From Leifsonia sp. ku-ls (GTDB lineage Bacteria; Actinomycetota; Actinomycetes; Actinomycetales; Microbacteriaceae): a stretch of DNA of 64,000 nucleotides. A program made the position numbers and the translations under genes. Positions 58,878 through 64,000 of the stretch are shown here, one piece after another. Location: the NCBI GenBank assembly GCA_003367665.1, contig QKXI01000005.1:241047-305046 (forward strand), given 5' to 3'. Position 1 is the first letter of the stretch. Each line of letters begins with the position of its first letter. Under the pieces are notes generated by a model. It was not told the DNA's origin. It was given only the letters and a program-made list of their open reading frames with translations, and did no database searches.

Positions 58878-58908
58878 GGGGCGGCGGCGATCGGGCCGCC
58901 GTCGCCCC
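58878..58908. terminator. Bidirectional terminator, operon and LacI gene
   Basis: GGGGCGGCGGCG (58878-58889) pairs with 58897-58908 with one G-U pair and a 7-base loop. It lies between the convergent secreted enzyme and the LacI gene. Confidence 0.8.
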
Positions 58909-58917
58909 TTCCCGGGC

Positions 58918-59955
58918 TCAGCCCTCCGGCTGCAGCGCGGCCACGCGCGCGGGGGTCGACTCGCGCTCGATGACCCGGAACGGGACCGCGATCTCCTCCG
59001 GCTCGAACGGCTCCTGGTCGGCGATGCGGCGCAGCAGGAGCTCGACGGCTCGGCGGGCGATCTCGTCGCGGCCGGGGTCGATCGTGGAGAGCGTCGGCAT
59101 GGAGTAGTGCGTCTCGTCGATGTCGTCGAACCCGACCAGGGCGACGTCGTCCGGGACGCGATGGCCCGCCTCCTGCAGCACGCGCAGCGCGCCGAGGGCG
59201 AGGGTGTCGTTGAAGGCGACCACGCCGTCGAAAGGCAGCCCGGTCTCCAGGAAGGCCCGCATCGCCCGTGCGCCGTCGGCGCGGTGCCAGGTGCCGGCGG
59301 GGATGACGAAGCGCTCGTCGTACTCCGCGCCCGCGGCCTCCAGCGCCTCCCGGTAGCCGGCGAGGCGCAGGCCGGCCGAGCCGACCACCTCGCCCGGGTG
59401 GGCGCCGAGCGCGACGACGCGGCGGCGGCCGCCGTCGAGCAGCAGCTCGGTCGCAGCGCGTGAGCCCTCGACGTTCTGCATGGTGACGTGGTCTTTCGGC
59501 CCGTTGAAGATGCGCTCACCCAGCAGGACCATCGGGGTGGCGACCTCGGCGATGGCCTGGCGGTCGGCCTCGTCCAGCCCGAGCACGCTGTACAGGATGC
59601 CGTCGACCATGCGGCCGCTCCTGTTGCGCAGCACCGAGAGCTCGCTCTCGCGGTCGTTGCCGAACTGCTCGATCAGCACGGAGAGCCCGTGCTCGCTCGC
59701 GGCCCGCATGACGGAGTCGGCGAGTTCGGCGAAGTAGGCGTTGCGCAGCTCCGGGATGATCAGGCTGATCACGTTGGTACGGCCTGAGCGCAGGCTGCGC
59801 GCGGAGAGGTTGGGCGTGTAGTCGAGCTCGGCGATGGCCGCGAGCACGCGCTGGCGCGTGCTGTCGCGGACGTAGGGGTAGTCGTTGATGACGTTGGACA
59901 CCGTCTTGATCGACACGCCGGCGAGCCGGCTCACGTCATGAAGTGTCGCCGCCAT
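58918..59955 (-). CDS. LacI-family regulator of arabinan operon
   Basis: This 345-residue LacI-type repressor has helix-turn-helix TLHDVSRLAGVSIKTVSNVINDYPYV, hinge YTPNLSARSLRSG and sensor domain (VISLIIPELRNAYFAELAD, VVAFNDTLALGALRVL). It lies tail-to-tail with the operon. A 16-base operator lies upstream of its start (59981-59996) and related sites at 50666-50696 overlap the operon promoter, so it controls both. The inducer is probably an arabino-oligosaccharide or arabinose, by context. Confidence 0.92.
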   Translation of the reverse strand: MAATLHDVSRLAGVSIKTVSNVINDYPYVRDSTRQRVLAAIAELDYTPNLSARSLRSGRTNVISLIIPELRNAYFAELADSVMRAASEHGLSVLIEQFGNDRESELSVLRNRSGRMVDGILYSVLGLDEADRQAIAEVATPMVLLGERIFNGPKDHVTMQNVEGSRAATELLLDGGRRRVVALGAHPGEVVGSAGLRLAGYREALEAAGAEYDERFVIPAGTWHRADGARAMRAFLETGLPFDGVVAFNDTLALGALRVLQEAGHRVPDDVALVGFDDIDETHYSMPTLSTIDPGRDEIARRAVELLLRRIADQEPFEPEEIAVPFRVIERESTPARVAALQPEG

Positions 59956-59980
59956 CGGCCCTCCCTTCCCCTCGCCTCAT

Positions 59981-59996
59981 GTTACAACGTTGCAAC
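59981..59996. promoter_or_regulatory. LacI operator (autoregulation)
   Basis: GTTACAACGTTGCAAC is a near-perfect palindrome 25 bases upstream of the LacI start. It matches the sites at the arabinan operon promoter. Confidence 0.8.
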
Positions 59997-60006
59997 TCTC
60001 CGTCGA

Positions 60007-60056
60007 GTCCTCAGAAAGTGCGCATGACACGCCGGGCCGGCGCGCATTTTTCGAGG
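60007..60056. repeat. Intergenic inverted repeat, same family as 50530
   Basis: TCCTCAGAAAGTGCGC (about 60008-60023) pairs imperfectly with the GCGCATTTTTCGAGGA region (60041-60056). The prefix CGTCGAGTCC (60001-60010) and loop TGACACGCCG match the element at 50530-50595. It lies between the LacI and IclR genes. Confidence 0.6.
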
Positions 60057-60076
60057 AAGCGATGGTGGGAGCGGGG

Positions 60077-60793
60077 TCAGCGGAGGTCGGATTGGATGGC
60101 GGCGGCGGCGGCGCGGAGGCGGGCGGCGATGGTGGGGGCGTCGAGGGCGGTGGAGACGTAGACGACGGCGAGGGCGGCGGGCGGCTGGCCGTGCGCCAGG
60201 ACGGGGACCGCGATGGACGCCAGGCCCGCGATCACCTCGTCGTGACTGGTGGCGTAGCCGCGAGCGCGCGCCGACTCCGCCTCCTCGCGCGGATGCTCGC
60301 CCGGCAGCGCGCGCCACTGCTCCTCCGACAGCACCGATTGGATGGCGATGCCCGGGGCCCCCGAGGCGAGCGGGTGCCGCGTCCCCGGCCGCTGTGCGAC
60401 GGTCGCGTGCGCGTGCGATGGCTCCACCGTGACCAGCGTGACGACATCGTGCCGGTCGAGCACGGCGAGGAACGCCGTCATCGTCAGCTCGTTGGCGACG
60501 GCGGTCAGCTGCGGCAGCGCCGCCGACTGCAGGTCGCGCGACACCGCGCGGGCGAGCGTCGCCATCCGCGGTCCGAGTTCGACGGCGCCGGCCGCGTCCC
60601 GCACGACGAGCCCGTGCTCTTCGAGCGTGCGCAGGATGCGGTAGGCGATCGAGCGGTGCAGCCCGAGCCGCGAGGCGATCACCGGGATGGTGAGCGGCTC
60701 ACCCGCATCGGCCAGCAGCTCCAGCATCCGGATGCCACGGGACAGCGTCTGCAGGGGCGGCGCCGACCCGCCACCCTCTTCGCTCGCTGCCAC
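60077..60793 (-). CDS. IclR-family transcriptional regulator
   Basis: This 238-residue IclR-type regulator has a winged helix (SRGIRMLELLADAGEPLTIPVIASRLGLHRSIAYRILRTLEEHG split over about 18-61), then a GAF-like ligand domain (TMTAFLAVLDRHDVVTLVTVEP, SGAPGIAIQ, ASIAVPVL). It begins with GTG at 60793. A perfect TATAAT on its strand (60806-60801) lies seven bases before the start, so the mRNA is leaderless. It is divergent from the VOC gene across an inverted repeat, its likely operator. The effector is unknown. Confidence 0.9.
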   Translation of the reverse strand: MAASEEGGGSAPPLQTLSRGIRMLELLADAGEPLTIPVIASRLGLHRSIAYRILRTLEEHGLVVRDAAGAVELGPRMATLARAVSRDLQSAALPQLTAVANELTMTAFLAVLDRHDVVTLVTVEPSHAHATVAQRPGTRHPLASGAPGIAIQSVLSEEQWRALPGEHPREEAESARARGYATSHDEVIAGLASIAVPVLAHGQPPAALAVVYVSTALDAPTIAARLRAAAAAIQSDLR

Positions 60794-60839
60794 GCGTTCG
60801 ATTATAGAACCGCACCGACGCCCGTCCGATCCCGTGTCG

Positions 60840-60862
60840 AATAACTGGTTTGACAGGTTATT
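60840..60862. promoter_or_regulatory. IclR operator candidate
   Basis: AATAAC (60840-60845) and GTTATT (60857-60862) form a 23-base imperfect palindrome. It overlaps TTGACA (60850-60855), a -35 candidate facing the VOC gene. Confidence 0.6.
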
Positions 60863-60918
60863 GATTCTCTGCCAGTCTCATAACCATTCAGAACAGTTAC
60901 GCAACGAAGGGCACCACC

Positions 60919-61362
60919 ATGGACCTCAGGCTCGAGATCGTCGTCATCCCCGTCTCCGACGTCGACCGCGCCAAGGCGTTCTACGAGCGCATCGGCTTCC
61001 GCCTCGACGCCGATTTCACCAGCGACAAGGGCCTGCGCGTCGTGCAGCTGACCCCTCCGGGCTCGGAGGCGTCCATCATCTTCGGCGAGCGCCTCACGAC
61101 GGCCGAGCCCGGCAGCCTGCAGGGACTCCACCTGGTCACCTCCGACATCGCCGCCGCCCGCACCGAGCTGCTGGAGCGCGGCGCCGAGGTGAGCGAGCTG
61201 TGGCACGACGCCGACGGCGTCTTCCACTGGGCCGGCGACGAGAACCGCGTGCCCGGACCGCACCCCGCCACCGACAGCTACGGCACCTACGCCTCGTTCT
61301 CGGACCCCGACGGCAACGGCTGGACCATCCAGCAGGTCGTCACCCGCGCTCCCGGGCGCTGA
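60919..61362 (+). CDS. VOC-family (glyoxalase/bleomycin-resistance-like) protein
   Basis: This 147-residue vicinal-oxygen-chelate protein has modules VVIPVSDVDRAKAFYERIGFRLDADF split over residues about 7-32, LVTSDIAAARTELLERGAEVSEL and SFSDPDGNGWTIQQV. The final motif DPDGNGW is the typical metal-site region. It is divergent from the IclR gene and probably under its control. A promoter for the ABC-F leader begins directly after its stop. Substrate unknown; relatives include glyoxalases and antibiotic-modifying or -binding proteins. Confidence 0.88.
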   Translation: MDLRLEIVVIPVSDVDRAKAFYERIGFRLDADFTSDKGLRVVQLTPPGSEASIIFGERLTTAEPGSLQGLHLVTSDIAAARTELLERGAEVSELWHDADGVFHWAGDENRVPGPHPATDSYGTYASFSDPDGNGWTIQQVVTRAPGR

Positions 61363-61368
61363 TAGCCT
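61363..61368 (+). promoter_or_regulatory. Leaderless promoter of ABC-F leader
   Basis: TAGCCT lies six bases ahead of GTG 61375, the spacing used by other leaderless genes in this window. It starts directly after the stop of the VOC gene. Confidence 0.6.
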
Positions 61369-61374
61369 GGCATC

Positions 61375-61404
61375 GTGCTGATCGACGAGATCGACAGAGT
61401 GTAG
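61375..61404 (+). CDS. Leader peptide of ABC-F gene
   Basis: GTG at 61375 opens a nine-codon frame (Met-Leu-Ile-Asp-Glu-Ile-Asp-Arg-Val) ending in TAG at 61402-61404. A promoter six bases upstream would place the start codon at the 5' end of the message. Its stop runs into the first hairpin. Short leaders before ABC-F resistance genes act by ribosome stalling; here that is inferred from layout. Confidence 0.55.
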   Translation: MLIDEIDRV

Positions 61405-61449
61405 CCACCGGTCGCCGGTGGCCTGTCCGAGCTGCCACCGCACCACCGG
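61404..61449 (+). promoter_or_regulatory. Switchable hairpins (attenuator-like) before ABC-F gene
   Basis: Segment 1 GCCACCGG (61404-61411) pairs with segment 2 CCGGTGGC (61415-61422) around TCG. Segment 3 GCCACCG (61434-61440), followed by CACCACCGG, can pair with segment 2 instead. Ribosome position on the leader could choose between them. A U-run is not seen. Confidence 0.55.
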
Positions 61450-61493
61450 TCTGTCTGCATCCAGTCGGTTCTCTCACTCGTCGAGGTCTTCAC

Positions 61494-63104
61494 ATGTCTT
61501 CCGGCACGTCTGCCATCGTCCTTTCCAACGTCTCTTTCTCCTGGCCCGACGGGCAGCCCGCGCTGAGCGGGCTGTCCGGGACCTTCACCCCCGGCCGCAC
61601 GGGACTCGTCGGCCGCAACGGCTCCGGCAAGTCCACCCTGCTCCGCCTCATCGCCGGGGAGCTCTCACCCACCGGCGGCAGCATCACGACCTCCGGCGAG
61701 GTCGGCTACCTGCGCCAGTCGCTCACCTGGCACGGCGGCACGACGGTCGCCGGGCTGCTCGGCATCCGGCCGGTGCTCGACGCCATCCGCGCCGTGGAGG
61801 GCGGTGACGTCGCCGAGCAGCATTTCGACACCATCGGCGACGACTGGGACATCGAGTCCCGAGCCGACGAGCGCCTGCGCTCGATCGGCTTCTCCTCCGC
61901 CGACCTCGACCGCCGCGTGGACACGCTGTCCGGCGGCGAGGTCATGCTGATCGCCCTCTCGGGGCTGCTGGTGCGCCGCCTTCCGATCACCCTGCTCGAC
62001 GAGCCGACCAACAACCTCGACCGCCCGACGAAGACCATGCTGGCCGGACTGATCGACGACTGGCCGGGAACACTGGTGGTGGTCAGCCACGACCTCGACC
62101 TGCTGGAGCGGATGGACCGCACCGCCGAGCTGTACGACGGCCGACTGACTGTGTTCGGCGGCCCGTACAGCGAGTGGAGGGCGGCGCTCGACCAGCAGCA
62201 GGCGAACGCTGCGCAGGCCGCCGCGGCGGCGGAGCAGGCGGTCAGGGCGGAACGCCGCCAGCGGACCGAGGCGGAGAGCCGCCTCGCCAAGCGCGCACGC
62301 AACGCCAAGACGGCGAACGAGAACAAGAAGGGGTCGAAGATCCTGATGAACGGCCTGGCCTCGCGCGCCGAGGCGTCGGCCGGGAAGCTGCGCTCCGGGC
62401 TGGACGACCGGCTGGACGCGGCGAAGGCCGCGCGGGACGAGGCCGCGAGCCGCATCCGCCCGGACGAGCGGATCAGCCTGCCGCTGCCGGATCCGGACGT
62501 CCCGTCGGGCAGGAGGATCGCCGAGCTGCGCGGCACGGACCGCTCGTACCTCATCCAGGGCCCGGAGCGCGTCGCGATCGTCGGCGCCAACGGGGTCGGC
62601 AAGACGACGCTGCTGCGCGCGCTCCTCGACGGCGCCGAACCCGCGCCCGGCCGCGCCGGCGGCGAGCTGCACACCGACCGCGTCGGGTACCTCACCCAGC
62701 GCCTCGACGGCGTCGACGAGACGCTCGGGGCGCTGCAGAACGTGCGACTGGTCGCCCCGGAGGCGCCGGACTCGCTGATCCGGAACCGGCTCGGCCGCCT
62801 CCTCATCAAGGGCGACGACGTGGATCGGCCGGTCGGGACGCTGAGCGGCGGCGAGCGCTTCCGGGTGCTGCTGGCGCGCCTGTTGCTGGCCGAGCCGCCC
62901 GCGCAGCTGCTCATCCTGGACGAGCCGACCAACAACCTCGACGTCACGAGCGTCGACCAGTTGGTGGACGCCCTGAGCGGCTACCGCGGGGCGCTGCTCG
63001 TCGTCAGCCACGACGACCGCTTCCTGGCGAGGCTCGGGCTCACGACGACGCTCGAGCTGCTCCCGGACGGCGTGCTCGCCGAGCGCCGGCCGCCCGCCGC
63101 GTGA
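61494..63104 (+). CDS. ABC-F family ATPase
   Basis: This 536-residue soluble tandem ABC protein without membrane segments has Walker A GRNGSGKSTLLR and GANGVGKTTLLR, signatures LSGGEVML and LSGGERFRVLL, and Walker B LLDEPTNNLD and LILDEPTNNLD. The linker between domains is long, charged and helical (RAERRQRTEAESRLAKRARNAK). ABC-F proteins act on ribosomes as translation factors or antibiotic-protection proteins. A leaderless leader peptide and hairpins upstream resemble drug-inducible ABC-F genes, so a resistance role is possible. GAGGT lies seven bases before the ATG. The next gene is convergent. Confidence 0.92.
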   Translation: MSSGTSAIVLSNVSFSWPDGQPALSGLSGTFTPGRTGLVGRNGSGKSTLLRLIAGELSPTGGSITTSGEVGYLRQSLTWHGGTTVAGLLGIRPVLDAIRAVEGGDVAEQHFDTIGDDWDIESRADERLRSIGFSSADLDRRVDTLSGGEVMLIALSGLLVRRLPITLLDEPTNNLDRPTKTMLAGLIDDWPGTLVVVSHDLDLLERMDRTAELYDGRLTVFGGPYSEWRAALDQQQANAAQAAAAAEQAVRAERRQRTEAESRLAKRARNAKTANENKKGSKILMNGLASRAEASAGKLRSGLDDRLDAAKAARDEAASRIRPDERISLPLPDPDVPSGRRIAELRGTDRSYLIQGPERVAIVGANGVGKTTLLRALLDGAEPAPGRAGGELHTDRVGYLTQRLDGVDETLGALQNVRLVAPEAPDSLIRNRLGRLLIKGDDVDRPVGTLSGGERFRVLLARLLLAEPPAQLLILDEPTNNLDVTSVDQLVDALSGYRGALLVVSHDDRFLARLGLTTTLELLPDGVLAERRPPAA

Positions 63105-63107
63105 CTC

Positions 63108-63659
63108 TCAGGCCGCGCTGGGCTGCTTCTGCCTGGCGCGGAACGCGGTCGCCTTCATCCGGTTGCCGCAGGTCTTCATCGAGCACCATTCGCGGCGGTG
63201 GCCGCGGGAGTGGTCGACGTAGACCTGTGTGCACTCGGGCCGGCCGCACTCGCGCAGGAGGTCGCCCTCCGGGCCTCCCACGATGCCGACGGCTTCCCTG
63301 GCCAGCTGCGAGAGACCTTCGGCCACCAGGGCGCCGCGCGTGACGGAGCCGTCGGCCGCGAGCTGTACGGCGATCGGGCGGCCGGCGGCGTGCGCGTTCA
63401 CCACGCGGACCGCGTCCTCCGGCAGCGGCTCGCCGTGCAGGCGGGCGAAGACGAGTCCGTAGATCGCCTCGCGGAGTTCGATCGCCTCAGCGAGACCCGC
63501 CGGCGTCGCTCCGGGCTCGCGGTCCATGAGGCCGGCCTCGGTGAACCAGGCGTCGAGCGCGCCCGGGCCGGACAGCTTCTCGGTCGGCTCGTCGTTGCGA
63601 CGGGCGCGGAGGGTGCCGACGAAGTCGAGGGCCGGCGTGCCACAGGGGAAGGCGTGCAT
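63108..63659 (-). CDS. CGNR zinc-finger regulator, second
   Basis: This 183-residue CGNR regulator has an N-terminal ABATE domain (FPCGTPALDFVGTLRARRNDEPTEKL split over residues about 4-30) and a zinc finger (LRECGRPECTQVYVD, WCSMKTCGNRMKATAFRARQ). It ends with a basic tail. TAGACT on its strand lies six bases before the ATG, so the message is leaderless, and the operator-like repeats overlap that box. It is convergent with the ABC-F gene at three bases. The target besides itself is unknown; the membrane protein further upstream is on the same strand. Confidence 0.9.
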   Translation of the reverse strand: MHAFPCGTPALDFVGTLRARRNDEPTEKLSGPGALDAWFTEAGLMDREPGATPAGLAEAIELREAIYGLVFARLHGEPLPEDAVRVVNAHAAGRPIAVQLAADGSVTRGALVAEGLSQLAREAVGIVGGPEGDLLRECGRPECTQVYVDHSRGHRREWCSMKTCGNRMKATAFRARQKQPSAA

Positions 63660-63711
63660 GTAACCAGTCTAAGCGGTCACCATTTCGCTTGCAACCGCCT
63701 AGGCCGGTTAC
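63660..63711. promoter_or_regulatory. Twin operators upstream of CGNR gene
   Basis: TAACCAGTCTAAGCGGT (63661-63677) is an inverted near-copy of ACCGCCTAGGCCGGTTA (63694-63710), with 14 of 17 positions matching. The first overlaps the -10 and start of the CGNR gene. The pair suggests autoregulation. Confidence 0.6.
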
Positions 63712-63733
63712 CCCGCCGCGTCGCCGTTGACGC

Positions 63734-64000
63734 TCAGGCGGGGACCGCGTCGCGCGTGTTGACCACGTCCACGCGTGCGTCGATGAACGAGTGCACGCTC
63801 TCGTGGATGTGGTACTGCGTGTGCGACAGCCGCGCTTCCCTCGCGTGCAGCAGCGCGCGGGCCGCCGCCCGGCGCGCGCGGCTGCGACCGAGGGCGACGG
63901 CCGCCCCGAGCAGCACGCCGAGCGCCACCACGGTCGCGCCGCCGTCGACCACCGCCGCCCAGGCCGGGCCGAGCAGGGCAAGACCGGCCACCCAGGCGCC
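63734..64000 (-). CDS. Membrane-associated hypothetical protein, partial
   Basis: The frame is open from the stop at 63734 to the end of the window (at least 89 residues; an internal GTG at 63991 is a possible start). A hydrophobic segment (ALLGPAWAAVVDGGATVVALGVLLGAAVALG split over residues about 6-35) is followed by an Arg-rich stretch and a soluble tail (SHTQYHIHESVHSFIDARVDVVNTRD). It looks like a single-helix or two-helix membrane protein. I do not recognise the family. The true start probably lies beyond the window. Confidence 0.6.
   Translation of the reverse strand, partial: GAWVAGLALLGPAWAAVVDGGATVVALGVLLGAAVALGRSRARRAAARALLHAREARLSHTQYHIHESVHSFIDARVDVVNTRDAVPA

Overview
The window is about 64 kb of GC-rich chromosomal DNA from an actinobacterium. 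Gene content, leaderless promoters (a TANNNT box 6-7 bases before the start codon), an LAXTG-type cell-wall sorting signal and the protein sequences suggest a Leifsonia/Microbacterium-like member of the Microbacteriaceae. That placement is inference; no rRNA or other phylogenetic marker is present. One tRNA (Arg, anticodon ACG) is present. I saw no CRISPR array, transposase or integrase.

Layout. 1-7093: tail of a HesB-like Fe-S protein, a zinc alcohol dehydrogenase, a heterodimeric ABC exporter with one degenerate ATP site, and a DHFR/RibD-like reductase. 7094-17408: an Rhs/YD-repeat polymorphic-toxin locus on the minus strand and the main accessory region. A chain of 4-base ATGA overlaps and one short gap runs from an N-terminally anchored helical protein through a lipoprotein and an LAATG-anchored repeat protein to a 2058-residue secreted Rhs giant with a lower-GC C-terminal tip, then a polytopic TM2-domain protein (candidate immunity). 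Beyond it lie two displaced rhs fragments around an orphan gene. 17567-28132: metabolic and housekeeping genes (MBL hydrolases, RecQ helicase, SDRs, TetR, dienelactone hydrolase, tRNA-Arg, VOC protein). 28340-31063: arginine deiminase and its antiporter. 31375-32337: a low-GC DUF6941/DUF4258/DUF2283 cassette. 32561-38831: LacI-controlled sugar ABC transporter with a GH35 beta-galactosidase. 38845-47493: a membrane protein, GH1 beta-glucosidase, two paralogous EamA exporters around a CGNR regulator, a flavin monooxygenase and a MetY sulfhydrylase. 47645-50523: a MobA-like aromatic hydroxylase and an MBL hydrolase. 50742-59955: an arabinan-type saccharide operon (binding protein, two permeases, GH1-like, GH51, secreted sialidase-fold enzyme with two carbohydrate-binding modules) with its LacI regulator. 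60077-64000: IclR regulator, VOC protein, an ABC-F ATPase behind a leaderless 9-codon leader peptide and switchable hairpin, a second CGNR regulator and the start of an unknown membrane protein.

How the parts work together. The two sugar operons share one design: LacI-type palindromes at the promoter, binding protein plus two permeases, intracellular glycosidases, no ATPase gene (presumably a shared MsiK-like ATPase elsewhere), and a strong hairpin right after the binding-protein gene. The Rhs locus looks like a self-contained surface-display or toxin system: three envelope proteins, a giant repeat shell carrying a degenerate amidase-like domain, an unrecognised toxin tip and a membrane protein suited to be its immunity factor, plus remnants of earlier tip exchange.
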